Source: Cinnamomum chago
Lineage: Eukaryota; Streptophyta; Magnoliopsida; Laurales; Lauraceae
NCBI GenBank assembly: GCA_038049695.1
Contig: CP142452.1
Location: 72,483,501 to 72,547,500 of the forward strand
Direction of reading: 5' to 3'
DNA: 64,000 bases
Under the pieces are notes generated by a model. The model was not told the DNA's origin, ran no database searches, and was given only the letters and a program-made list of their open reading frames with translations. Both the position numbers and the translations under genes were made by a program. Positions 24,668 to 36,410 of the stretch are shown piece after piece (position 1 is the first letter of the stretch; every line of letters starts with the position of its first letter).

Positions 24668-27600
24668 TCATGGAGTTGCCAAACACTGTCCTACTTTTGA
24701 TCCCCATACAACCCCAGAGCAGTTGGTCACCAGATCCACCAGTGATTCGGTTGGCCGTCGAGGCAGATGGTACGGTGAGAATTCGCTCTGCGGAAAACTG
24801 AGTGGACCATAGTTGAGGAACTGATGAAATGTTGCTCCCTTCATCAACAGATCTTCAAATGATTGTATCGTTGGCGTCAAGTCCGACTTGAAATCCTCAT
24901 ACCATGGAGTCACCTCTAACCTCTTCTCTGGCTTGAACACATTCAGCTCTGAAAGAACCTTAGCATGCGCCCTCCCCCCTATCGCATAGTACTTCCAATT
25001 ACTATAGTAGTTGTTCACCACATGACAATAACCCCACCTGATCAAAACAATCAATTGTACATCAAAACTACTTGAGTGAGTTAGTATTATTGTTGGATAC
25101 TGGTGAAATGCATATGTTGAGATGGATTTATATATAGTGTTACAAGAAAACATAATAAAACTACAAACAAGATTATAAGAAAACTTAGAAGTAGCTCTAG
25201 TAGGAGTGAAAATCAAGAACGGGTCACTTTCTTAGATATGTTGAGGTCTTTAATTTGAATGAAGCAGTAGTCAAGAAAAGATATAATGGGGTGTAGAGTC
25301 AACAAGAACATGACTAATAGAGAATATTGGAGTGAAGGTCAGATATGGAAAGAATGAGTTCTATCTTAAATTAGGATTAGGTTGCATTTGATTTATGTGT
25401 GATTAGGATTCGGTCGGATTAGAGTTATAATGTGATTAGATATAATGTGTGCTGAAAGTTATGCTAGAAGTTATGGTTAGGTATTTTAGTTTGTTTGTTC
25501 TATTTTAATAGCCACTGACTATTCTAAATGAAAAACACATAGTTTTGGCAAGATTTTGATTTTATGTAGGGCTGAGTATAGTAGAAATCAAAAGGCAAAG
25601 CCCAGATAGATGAATAAGGCTATTATGACATGATGGCATTGGTTAGTAATGTTCCAAGTACCTGCAATGGGGCATTCTTTGGTTAGATGAGTCGAACCAG
25701 TTTCTATAAACTGTTACTCGCAATATTCGATCAACGACATCCTCATCCGATGCCCCCAACAGCATGTTGAAGTTATGATTGGAGAGATAGCAGTTAGAGA
25801 TTGTCACATCTGTTGATCCTTGAAGGACTGTAACCAAACCCAAATTCCCATCGCGCGAACTCAGGTGATCAATCCAAACATGGTGTGAACCATCATAGAT
25901 GTGGACCGTATCGCTCTGCCCGGTGGACACCACTTCTAAGTTGTGCAAGATCACATTCTCCACCCTTGCAAGAACTAGGCCTTTGCCAATGATGGTAACA
26001 TTCACACCTCTTCCGTCTATAGTTGTGTTAGAACTGATCCACAACTTCTCCTTGAGCCTGATCACCATACTATCTTTGAAGATTATCCATGCACCTCCTC
26101 TGTTTTGCTCTGCAAAGTTAATGGCGTAACGGAGAGAACCCGGATCGGGGCTCCCTGGATCATTGTCATCGGAGCGTGTCACTGTATAATATGGCCCACC
26201 GGCGCCGCCGGTGGTCCCTGCTGCAAAGCCAACTGCGCAGATTGGGAGCCTGTTGCCTTGTGCACAGGGTGAGAACTGGCATTTGGTGCCATCTACTTCA
26301 CATGTTTCATTTCTTTTCTTCATTGAAGTTGGTATTCCACTGACCTGATGCTTTTGATCAATGGTACTGTTCTTTGATTTGCATTGCATTAGTTGAATAA
26401 TGGAATGTTGTGCTTGCTGAGCTCGGAGTAATGCTTTCTTAGAAAAATCAATGGTTGCTTCTGAGAGGTAAACCTGCAATATTTTTTAATGGAAGAGAAC
26501 AGAGATCAAGTCAGTGCATAGATGTGTATGGCACACATGCTCTTGAAATGAATGGCATGTATGAGATATATACCAATAATGGGTGAAATCTTCTAATTGG
26601 TGCTTTAGAATTTTACACCCAGTTGGCTTCTCATTTTGTTTTTCATCTAATATATTTTGGCATCATAATCATAAACTACAGTTTGTAATATCGATTTGTC
26701 AAGGATTGATCAGTTCAGGCCTGTTAAAGGACCACGGTCCAAAGTAGATAAGCCCGAGGCCCAATTCTAAGGAAACTAACTTTGGACCATCCAAAAGGGC
26801 CCAATACTTGGACCTAAGTTCAGGGTCCAATATCCTCATCTGGCCACAACAGATACCTGGATTTGACTCTTATTGGACTTGGAACATTAGTGGACTCTGG
26901 TGATTATCATCAAGCTTGGGACTTTACGGGGCGGACGTAAGCCTCCTATAGACCTTGTCGGGGTGTTTGGACCCAGGTTTCAGGGTCTATGACCTGGGCT
27001 CAGATTTGTATTTGGGATCTTTACGACCACATTTAAATCCAATCTGAATACACCTGGTTAAGAGCCCTATAAATGATTCTATTGGATCCATCGCAATCAG
27101 GTCGAACCGGAGATTCCCAGCCCCCCATCAGGCCCAATTCCTAATTGGTCTAATAAGCATGATGAAGTGTCAATTGCCCAATCAGCTGTGTCATGATACT
27201 GCCCTGTCTTTTGAGTTCGAACAATTATTTTAGCAAATCCCGTTTATCAGAATATCTTTTTTTCTAATAATGGCAAACATATCTAAAGAAATTTATACCA
27301 GATCTTGGTTGGGCCAGTGAATTTTCTTAATCCCATTTAAAGCATGTCTCAAATGTTTGGCCCACTCAGTAACTAGGTTGGAATTGGGCCAAAATCTTAC
27401 ATTGTTTGATCAGGCTTCAGGTGACCCAGATCCAGCCTAGAACCGAACCGGCCCGTTAAAATTATAAATAAATTATTAAGAAATTTAAATGTCTACTTAC
27501 CAAAAAATGTAAAAAAGACTAAAATGTCAAGATTCTTAAAAATGCAAAAAAAAAAAAAAAAAAGGTTGGAGTAAACAAGAACTTACAGAACCAGTGAGAC

Positions 27601-27907
27601 TATCCTCTGCCAACAAAGAAAGACCCTGAAGTAGACCTTGCAAACTCCTCTCAACCTCTTCATAGTGCCTTGCCAAAAAGTGATGCAGAATCATAGGTAT
27701 CTCATCTAACTGCTTCCTCTCACCACTCAACTCCTCTTCACCAACCAATCTCTTCCATTCCACTTCAATCCAATAAAGATCTCTTCCAACATCCCTCTCC
27801 AAGGTTCCTGTAATTGTAACACAACTCCTACCAATCATCTGACCAGACCCCACCACCCAAAATTGGAATATAAACAAAACAAATGAAACCCAAAACACAC
27901 CCATCAT
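24668..27907 (-). CDS. Divergent pectate lyase-like protein (PL1 family), three exons
   Basis: Exons 27587-27907, 25662-26473 and 24668-25037 (GT-AG, phases 0 and 2) give about 500 residues. An N-terminal signal peptide (MMGVFWVSFVLFIF) predicts secretion to the wall. The PL1 beta-helix follows: NRLPICAVGFAAGTTGGAGG, TIDGRG, VHIYDGSHHVWIDH, GSTDVTISNCY, MLLGASDED, QRMPHCRWGYCHVVNN, YAIGG. Pectate lyases cleave de-esterified homogalacturonan using calcium, a lysine and arginines. Aligned without gaps, the usual plant CYDGLIDAIHGST is here GNLGLVTVLQGST, so both calcium-ligand aspartates are replaced, and HDKVML is HNFNML, so the lysine is an asparagine; the RMPxCR arginine pair remains. The reading frame is intact and well conserved elsewhere, so this is probably a working but non-canonical member rather than a pseudogene. 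The first ATG is preceded by a TATA-like stretch near 27960. Confidence 0.88.
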
Positions 27908-28739
27908 CTCTTGTTCTCCTCCTCCTTCACAAAATCATCATTAGACCCATTTGTTACAATATAAAAATGAAAGGTGGGGATTGATTTGTAGAGAGAATTT
28001 GGGAGGTTTGGACGGTTAGAAGAAGTGAAAAGGGATCTGTATGATGTCACTATAATAGAGAGAAATAGAGAGAAAAACAAACTTTGTCTAGTGAGGAGGC
28101 CATATGGATGGATTTCTTTGGAGGCTTTTGTTTTGCAGCGTTTTCTCATAGAAACCGTTTTTCTCTTGTTGCCCTTTTTTGTTACTTGAAATGAATGCAT
28201 TCCAAGTAACTGCCAAACGAGGGAGTCCCAGCTCTGGGTCAGTTAGGAGCAGTTAAAGGAGTTTTTAATAGCTATCTTGCTAGTCTTCCATACAGGATCA
28301 AACTCATAATCTAGTATATCATCTTCCTCAGACAAAGTTACGGTGATATGCAATGGCGGACCCGGGTTTTTCATTTGGGTAGTGTGGGCAATGGACAACT
28401 TAAGAAGTCAAATAATAAAATAAATTTTTTTCTAAGATCTTGTTTGAAGGAAGCTCCAGCATAATAACACTGAAGTCTGCCCCTGGTGATATGCAGTACC
28501 ATTGAAAATTTTCTGGGTTTATTGTGGATGGGGCAGATCGCGAGAGGATCAGACGGTTATCGATCGGGGCTCGAATGGAGGACCTTTAAATGGACGGTAG
28601 GAAATTAATGGTGCATGGGACAAATTCATAAAGGAGAATCGAATGGATGAGATTGTCTTGAGTTTTCTCGGTCAAGATTATGATTATCTGACCTACGATT
28701 TAGAGTGTAGCATGTTTGGAAGCCGGTTTTGGCCTCATA

Positions 28740-29151
28740 GCTGTTTGGTTACTCTATTCTATCTAATAAGAGCTAATTAAATTAAGGTCTAATTATTTAA
28801 GATCAAATTTATAATTAGATTGTTTGGTTAAATTATAAAAAAAAAAAAGTTCTTATTTTATAATTGAGTGTTTGATAACCATCTAAATAAGTCGTCCTCA
28901 TCATTTTCTTTGGGATAGTCGTACCTAGAGAAAAGTAGCAGAGAAATAAATCGTGAAATGGCTTTCCCGACTTTAGAAAAAAAAAGTTACGAAAAAAAAG
29001 CTACTCAAATCCGCTTATGTTTAAGAGCTTAAAATCACTTATTTCTAAGTTCTAATTTTAAATCATGATTAGAGTTTTATCAAATACTCTAAATTTTAAT
29101 AAGCTCTAAATCATTTAATCAGTGCTTATTTTTAGAGTTACCAAACATTTG
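28740..29151. mobile_element. MITE upstream of the pectate lyase-like gene
   Basis: The left end (gctgtttggttactctattct) and the inverted right end (aaatgtttggtaactcta) form imperfect terminal repeats of about 45 bp around a 410-bp AT-rich, non-coding body with alternating 'gagctta / taagctc' motifs. Target duplication not certain. Confidence 0.5.
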
Positions 29152-29268
29152 TAACTGCCGATGGAATGTCTGAAAGTGCTGTATCATACTGTTTTGTTCT
29201 ATTCATATTTTTCTAAAACCTTAGAAAAAAGAGTGAAAAGGATCAGATTTTTCAAAGAGCTTTTAGGG

Positions 29269-29373
29269 ATCTTTTTTCTTTTTCTTTTCTTTTTTTCATC
29301 CGAGGACTCAAGATTGATCCCTCCATGGGAGACTAAACGTGCTAACACCACTCAACCATGAGTTGTGTTGGCA
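29269..29373 (-). mobile_element. Short tRNA-derived SINE
   Basis: Read on the minus strand: an A-box-like tggttgagtggtgttagc, then ggagggatcaatcttgagtcc in the B-box position, then an A/G-rich tail (plus strand 29270-29297, ttttttctttttctttt). An 8-bp direct repeat TTTTAGGG flanks it (29261-29268 and 29374-29381). About 105 bp. Confidence 0.6.
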
Positions 29374-29420
29374 TTTTAGGGTACTTTTCTGTGTATATAT
29401 ATAAAGATTGAAATTAGGCC

Positions 29421-29672
29421 CGTTTGGGCAATTCACTTGTAAATAAATTCAAATAAATGGTCACTTTAAAAGATAAGAAAAGACGAGGGTTCTTATCAAA
29501 ATGTATAAAATTTTAAAATCTACCTTGGCATTTTTGTCTTTTTAGTGGTTGTTAAAAAAGTAGAGAAAAATTTTAAAATTTTGTACTTTTTTTAAAAATA
29601 ATACTCTCTTCTCTTTTATCTTTTAAGAGTGACCCTTCACTTGAATTTACTTTACAAATGAATTACCCAAAT
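29421..29672. mobile_element. MITE with long terminal inverted repeats
   Basis: The left arm cgtttgggcaattcacttg, continuing through ggtcactttaaaagataag, is mirrored by the right arm from gagtgacccttcact to aattacccaaatg. The arms are about 60-70 bp of a 252-bp element. Non-coding. Confidence 0.65.
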
Positions 29673-29825
29673 GATGGAACCCCTTTCTCAATCCAACCAA
29701 ACCTGTATAACCCGTATAACCCATATGAGTGTGTCCCATTATGGGGAGCTAGCGTAACTAAAGCCATTTAAATAATTTGGTGGTTTAATATTTTGGTAGT
29801 TGGAATAGTTTGTTTTTATGGAATA

Positions 29826-29866
29826 CTAGTGGAGCCCTGCATGTGCAATGCACGTGCACCGAACAC
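29826..29866 (-). mobile_element. Possible Helitron 3' end
   Basis: On the minus strand the sequence reads gcacgtgcattgcacatgc (a 9-bp stem with one G-T mismatch), then agggctccaCTAG followed by T. This matches the hairpin-CTRR 3' terminus of Helitrons, like the weaker example at 9347. The matching 5' end was not found, so the extent is unknown. Confidence 0.45.
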
Positions 29867-32578
29867 ACAATTTTACAAAGAAAACTTAAAAAAAATAAAG
29901 TTCTTAAAAAATTCAGTAGAAGCTTCAATACATTTAAAAATAAAATTTCAACAAAAAATGAGTGATTGTAAATGACAAGGCCTGTGTAATGTCCAAATGC
30001 AGCTGACACTACTTTTTTCCTATACATTTGAAAATAATAAAACAATGATATAGTAAGAAAAGTGAGATCTCAAAAGACAATCAATATGGAATTTATATAA
30101 CTTTTTGAGGCTATAAATCACATATTTCTAGATATTTTATCATAAATGTGTACAAAGAAATTTAAATTTACTTTATTTAACATGTCAAGTCGACTTATCA
30201 GTTTCCTGGTAGACTTAACCTGCTAAAGTTGGAGTCCAGTCGAAAGCATAGTCAAATTGATACCCTATAGTACTTTTATAAAAAATAAAAATAAAAACTA
30301 AGAACCAGATGAGCTTACTGTTCTAACCAATTACCATGAACATTCTATATTCACTACAAAATCCGATTTTATTAGGGAAAAAAATTAATTATATCTTACC
30401 TAAGGACATCAGAATAACAAAATTGAGATGGTGGTTTTAGTCTTAACTTACAAAGAAGAATAACATCTCACATAGACCGTCAAGAATAATAAAGTAATCC
30501 GACTTGTCCTCATGCGACAGAGATCAACAATGGTGGAATTATAATATGAACTCTGACGGGTAAGATTTACAGAGCACTTGTTGATCAATATTAGTATTTA
30601 ACATGTGCTTTATTTTATTTTATAAGACGGACCACTATCAGGTAAAAAGAGGTAATACACATCTCCAAGAGTCAGCATCTTCTTTTGCTTGATACAAAGT
30701 GTTATATTTTATACCCTTTAAGAAAATGATAATACAAAGTGATCATAGAAGTTCAGTTAAATGGAAGCTCACAAATAGAGATATCTATGGGAAAAAATAC
30801 CAAAAAACAAAAAACTACAAATACAAATCTGCCAAAAGAATTGGACATTCCTCTTAAGAAATACATAAGAATGTAATCTAGGTATTCTATATCAATTCTT
30901 CTGCTCTGTTCTGTATAGGGGACGAAGCCCTCTAATGTTCTTAACTCTCAAATTTTAAATACAAATACCACTCAAGTATCTTTTAATACTACCAAAAAAT
31001 AAAAATAAAAATAAAAATAAATAAATAAATAGAAACTATTTGCACAATTAGCATTGTTTCAGGTAAGAAAAAAGAGAACGTTAATTTTCTCATGTGTAAT
31101 CAATTTGGTATTTGAATTATAATACAACCACCAATTGACCATCAGCAACAATAACAAAAGTAGCAAGCTGCCTAATACTTTTTGTCATGACTTTTAAACT
31201 GATTTTTAAGCTAATGGCGAAATATTTAAAGTGCTCACAAAATTGTAAGTATTGAACACCAAAAGATAGTAAGTAAAACACATTTGATTCCTTTTCTTTT
31301 AATCCATTATAAAATACACTATTCATTTTCTTTTTTGTTTTCATCCCATCTTAGTTCAAGGTTTATTATTGAAAAAGCACATGGCATTTAATTTTTCAGA
31401 GTTAAAAGGCAGTATGTACACCATGAATCACATAATGAAGTAAATAGTACATAGTTAAAATCTTTTGTTTTTTCCACCTTGGCTTAATTTATTAACCGGG
31501 GTGGACAAAATAGTGCCAAGAAAGACTAAAAAAAAACTTTCTGAATGATAAAATCTGAAATATTTTTCCTTTGAAATGATTCTTTAATAGCACCATATCT
31601 CACAATTAATTTTACAAAAGGCAAAAACAAAAAAACAAAAAAAAAAACAAAAACAAAAAGACAATAAAAAATTGGAAATTAGTGAACAAAATGGTTCAAT
31701 AAGAACCACAAATGAATGCTTATTGGTCTTTTCCCACTCTTGAGGGGTTTGGAGGGTGACGATTGAAGAGGCATTGGTCTAAAGCGTAAGACTTTAACTA
31801 ACATAAACTAAAATAGGTAAAATAAACAAAATAAAATGTCACATTCTTATACAAATATAGATTATGTTTTTGGCCTTTTTTAATATTTGCACATGTACTG
31901 CTTAAAAAACAAGCCCTTCCCCTTCTACTCTATGAAGAAGGAAAACAGATTCAGATAGATAATGCAAAGCTTTTCAATGCCTTATAGCATCGTCCTTTTA
32001 GTTATTGTCTACTTTGTTTTTCTCAATCAGGGCACTTTCTGTTTGAGTTTTCCATTTTCCTATGTCACATAATAAAACAGTATCAATTGTACATTTTAAT
32101 GCTATTTTAAATGTTATGCACAAATTCATATTCCAAACATAGAGTGAGAACTAAATACAAAGTTCTACCATAAGAAAATATGAAACACGCACAATTTAAA
32201 AGCCTGCAGTTAAGATTCAAAAAATAAAAGAAACATATAATTAAAATTTTCAGAGCACGAAGGCTATCAATGGGCCTAACTTTGGCCCAAACAGGAATGA
32301 GAAAGAAAAAAACCAACTCTTCATCAACATTTTCTTAACTCTGGTTGCACCCATTTTTCTTATAATGAAGATTTTATTGCAACATTAAAAAAAAATTGAA
32401 GAAGAAGACACAATCAAACAATAATAATTTCATTAGACAGTGCACACTTACATGTATGAAAACTCCCTTCATTCCAAAAGAAGCTAAGAGTCAATGAAGC
32501 ATCTGTTAAAATGTCATGTTCTTCCTTTCACAATTACTCACAGAGGAAAAACCTCATACCCACAAAATTCCCTGAATT
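29867..32578. other. Gene-free AT-rich stretch
   Basis: Strongly AT-rich with many A-rich mixed runs (for example aaaaataaaaataaataaat near 31000). It may be the body of the Helitron whose end is at 29826, but no second end or coding domain is visible. Confidence 0.4.
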
Positions 32579-32745
32579 GAAAATCTTGTATTATATGAAT
32601 AAGAAAATGTTAAAAGAAAATTGAAAAAAGAAGAGGGAAAAAAAACAACATTTGAGATACTGAAAATCTTGTAGAATCTGAATAAGAAGAATGTTAAAAG
32701 AAAATTGAAAAAAGAAAAGGGAAAAACAAAAACATTTGAGACATT
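32579..32745. repeat. Tandem duplication, period about 83 bp
   Basis: gaaaatcttgta...gaataagaa...atgttaaaagaaaattgaaaa occurs at 32579-32661 and again at 32662-32745 with a few differences. Confidence 0.85.
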
Positions 32746-33160
32746 GATTTGAGATAGATTCCAATATTATCCACATTTTCCTTTTTTTTCTCCACTACCT
32801 TAAAAAAATAAAAAAAATTACTCCATTTAATGGAATGTATTAAAATGAAATTTTATTACTTTTAAAATATCAGCATCTACTCAATAAAAGAGATTAAAAA
32901 GATTATTAAGATCGTGTGTGCCAAGTTTGGTCTAGATCTGGGTTTATTTGGGAAGCAATTTTGCAAAGAATTTAGGGAGCTTTTTCGTAGTTTTAGATTT
33001 TTGAGATTATGGTACCGTTAGGTAGATATTTTTAATTCCTAAACTCTAGTCTTTTAGATCATCTTGATCCGGATCCTCTAAACCCCTCTAAATCCAAACC
33101 TGACCCAAAGTCTATTTTAGAGAAATTGAGGGATTCCTATTATGTCCCCATCTTTATTCA

Positions 33161-33674
33161 TCCGATTCACTCTCTCTTATCTATTTTCTTTCTCTTTCCT
33201 TTATCTCATTCTATTTCCTCCCTTACTACATCTTACTCTAATTTTATTAGGCAGGTATGTAGTGAAACTGTACTACATGTTACTCTCTTTTATAATAGGG
33301 TATAGATATATAATATAATAATATAATACTAAGTGGGGGCCACATCTTGCATTTTATTGGACAGGTGTGTAGTGAAAAGGTACCACACTTTACTCGCTTT
33401 TATATAAGGGTATAGAAACATCCGATTCACTCTCTCTCATCTCTCTTCTTTCTCTTTCCTTTTATTCATTCTATTTCCTCCCTTACTGCATCTTACTCTC
33501 TTTTTATTGGGCAGGTGTGGAGTGAAACCGTACTACATCTTACTCTCTTTTATAATAGGGTATAGATATATAATATAATAATATAATAATAAGTGGGGCC
33601 CACATATTGCATTTTATTAGGCAGGTGTGTAGTGAAAAGTTACTATACTTTACTCTCTTTTACGTAAGGGTATA
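33161..33674. repeat. Tandem duplication, period 260 bp
   Basis: Unit 1 (33161-33420) and unit 2 (33421-33674) both begin tccgattcactctctct and share ggcaggt.tgtagtgaaa, tataatagggtatagatata and the ataatataataatataat stretch. Each unit itself contains two related sub-units built on ttttatt.ggcaggtgtg.agtgaaa. Confidence 0.9.
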
Positions 33675-33703
33675 TATATATATAAGGGTATATATATATA
33701 TAT

Positions 33704-33806
33704 GGGAAAAGCTCACACAGGCTGCAGCTATTCTTATTACAAGTTGGAGCCTGTGTGAGGCCCAACGGATCTGCCTGGCCTCACACAGCCTGTGTGAGCT
33801 TTTCTC
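33704..33806. mobile_element. Small MITE inserted in a TA repeat
   Basis: A 103-bp element with near-perfect ends: GGGAAAAGCTCACACAGGCTG and, inverted at the right, GAGAAAAGCTCACACAGGCTG. It sits inside (TA)n on both sides. The motif cacacaggct / agcctgtgtg recurs between the ends, so several alternative hairpins are possible. Confidence 0.7.
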
Positions 33807-33842
33807 TATATATATAGTGATATATATATATATATAATATAT

Positions 33843-34195
33843 ATAATAAGGGTGAGCCCCACAACTTGACTACATCTTGGTCTCTTTTATAAGGGTATAT
33901 AGATTTAATATATATATTTTAAAATATATATAACAAGGGTGGGCCCCCCAACTTGACCACAGCTTTCTCTCTTTTATAATGGGCATTAGATTTATTATAT
34001 ATAATAAGGGTAGGCCCCACAACTTGCATTTTATTGGGTGGGTGGAGTGAAAAAAGTACAACATCTTTCATTCTTCTATAAGGGTAGATAGATTATTTAT
34101 AATAAGAGTGGGCCCTACAACTTGCATTTTCTTGGGCATGTATGGAGTGAAAAAAGTACAAGATCTTTCTCTCTTTTATAAGGATAGATAGAATT
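33843..34195. repeat. Array of about four diverged ~95-bp repeats
   Basis: Units contain ataagggtgggccccacaac, ttgcattttattgggtgggt, agtgaaaaaagtacaacatc and ctcttttataagggtagata. They derive from the sub-unit of the 260-bp repeat just upstream, so the whole 33.16-34.2 kb field is one expanded repeat family. Confidence 0.75.
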
Positions 34196-34746
34196 TAGCT
34201 TTCATGGAACGAGCCGAGCTTGTGTTTGAGCTTTTTCATCTTGCCACTAAACTCAAACATAGCCTTACTAATTGAAATGGATGGAGCTTGGCCTAAGCTT
34301 AAACAGTTTGCTCCGCTTAAACTGGTTGACTTGCTGCAATGCAGTTCTGGTCGGATCGATCCGCATCTAGTGCAGGTTGAAGTTACTTGACCCGTTTCAG
34401 AAACTTATCGGATGCGGGTTGGTGTTCAAATCTTGGGCACTTTGGTCAACCCAACCCAACCCAACCCGTTTGTGACCCTTGATTCTTCTTGAAGGATTGT
34501 CCCAATGAGCCAAATGATAAATCATCACAACATCATAAACTAATGACATACACAATAAAGAAGTTAACCCCCAAAGAAAAGGAACCTCACAATGCCTACA
34601 CAAGACACACAGAAAAAACAAGTAGCCAGTTAAACAAATTCAAATGGATGGTTGAAATTTCCAATGAGAAATCCAATACAAAAGTCTCCCCACATTTCAC
34701 CCAACCACATGAGAGGAGAGGAGAAGAGGAGAAGAAGAAGAGAAAG

Positions 34747-35154
34747 ATGGGTTCCCTAATTAGGATGATAGGTACACTGCTGATTGGAGTTCTGGGATTC
34801 AACACCATGGTTGTTAATGGTGCTCCAAACACAAACGTGACATCAGTGCTTTGCAACTCTGGGGTGTACACAGCAAGTGATCCTTTCGCTACAAGTCTAG
34901 CTTATGTTATTGCTGAATTGGAGACTGTCACCCCATCTCGCACCGTCCGCGACTACTACAACATCTCACCCTTTCCTAACTCGTTCGCATATGGTCATGC
35001 AGCATGTGGTGCCACCCTCACAGTTGCAGATTGTGCTACCTGCCTCGCCGCAGCTCGGAAAGTCATGGCTGAAACTTGTGTTAGTCGCATCGGTGCACGC
35101 GCCGTTCTCTACGATTGTACCATTAGATATGAACAGTACCCATTTAATGATTGA
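34747..35154 (+). CDS. Secreted Gnk2-homologous (DUF26) antifungal-type protein
   Basis: A 135-residue, intron-less protein. Residues 1-26 (MGSLIRMIGTLLIGVLGFNT...) form a signal peptide ending near VNGA. The mature part is a single Gnk2 domain with the C-X8-C-X2-C signature (CGATLTVADCATC) and six cysteines in all, enough for three disulfides. It resembles ginkbilobin-2 from Ginkgo seeds, whose mannose-binding residues are an Asn just after the first Cys, an Arg in IGAR and a Glu in YEQ; all three are present here (CNSG, IGARAVL, IRYEQ). This suggests an apoplastic mannan-binding, antifungal role (inference from the family). The open frame runs upstream to 34489, but the ATG at 34747 is chosen because the signal peptide starts there, after a purine-rich leader. 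It converges on ECR1, with 1256 bp between the two stops. Confidence 0.93.
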   Translation: MGSLIRMIGTLLIGVLGFNTMVVNGAPNTNVTSVLCNSGVYTASDPFATSLAYVIAELETVTPSRTVRDYYNISPFPNSFAYGHAACGATLTVADCATCLAAARKVMAETCVSRIGARAVLYDCTIRYEQYPFND

Positions 35155-36410
35155 GCCGTCCCCTCTGATTTTCTCTAGTTAATTGTTATTGTATGTTTTC
35201 TGCTACGTAATTTCTTGTATCTGCAAGATATAATAAGCTGCGTTCATCCATGGGTTTCTCTTTTTCATGTCAAATGCATTGCTGTAGAGGGCCAATTTGG
35301 ATCTTCATCAAACCAGTGTAGGTTAACTTGGTTTATGCATAAATGAGGTATCATGCATTTGGAATTTTGGATAGCCGGAGTAATCCGGATGTTGTTAATT
35401 TCTTCGCCATAATCAATTACAGGTAAACACAGTTACATGGAAGTTGGTTTAAGGTAGACTGAGATCTGAAGACCACAACAGGGCAATAGGTTTTCTACTT
35501 TTCTTTAGTAATTTCACAGCTGAAGGGGTTTGGAGTTGCACTCCAGTGGAAGATATATTTCAAGCAACATCTCTCTACTTAAGAAGTATTTCCATTAAGC
35601 ACCAACAAGAGAAATCATAATTTCTTTAACATTTCTTCAACCCAACCCTCCCATCTTTTCCACTAATTATTTTTTAACTTAGTACAAAAAATCCTCATCT
35701 TTTCTACTCATTTCCCACTTATAATGGAGAATAGAAAAGGATTCATAGTGGCCAACCCAATTCGATTCAACAACTAATGGATATTTAATTTGCAGAGTTA
35801 ATTACAATCTAGGATGATAATGAAAGGATTCAATGTGTCCCAATGGGCCCCAACATCACACAAAGAGGGGCCCATCATCACGCAAAGAGGCCCAATGAGC
35901 CGACCAATCACAATCTAGCATCAGTCTAATGGGTCCGCATTTATCCTCTACCATCACACAGAACAGAATCTTCCCTCAGAATATGTCTGTCTCATGTTTG
36001 TGTGACGAAAGGATTCCGCACTCCATAAGTTTTTATTCCACGGTAGAGAGAAATCTCACATTCATACCTCCTCAATAAGAAATCAAAATCCTTTCTATTG
36101 AGAAAAATTAATTCTCTCTTGTCATACAAACGTATCTATCAATTGGAAATCCATTCAAAATTTTGACAATTCTATGCACATCGCACTCTTTCCTCGACCG
36201 CCTGCATTATATATTCTTTCAACAATGTTTTCTTTTACAAAAAGCTATACCGTTGATGATCATTAGCTTCTCATAAACTGTTACGATAGAACAGCCAAAC
36301 TCAGACAGATCAAAACCCCTACAATGCAATTAAGAGAACCAAAATGCTCTACTTGTAACTGCCTCAGTTCAGGATATATTTCTAGCTTCAGTCTCTGGAA
36401 AAAAGTAATT
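35155..36410. other. Intergenic region between convergent genes
   Basis: Contains the 3' UTRs of the Gnk2-type gene and of ECR1. A tataataag stretch near 35228 could serve polyadenylation of the former. 35998-36134 has mirrored ends (gtttgtgtgacgaaaggatt / tgtcatacaaac) and may be a small MITE. No gene is visible. Confidence 0.45.

Noticed and set aside
27904-28200. 98-codon frame upstream of the pectate lyase-like gene
   Set aside because: It overlaps the presumed 5' leader/promoter, is Ser/Lys-rich and has no similarity.
34489-34746. In-frame upstream extension of the Gnk2-type gene
   Set aside because: The extension is Lys/Glu/Asn-rich with no domain and would bury the signal peptide; the ATG at 34747 gives a normal secreted protein.
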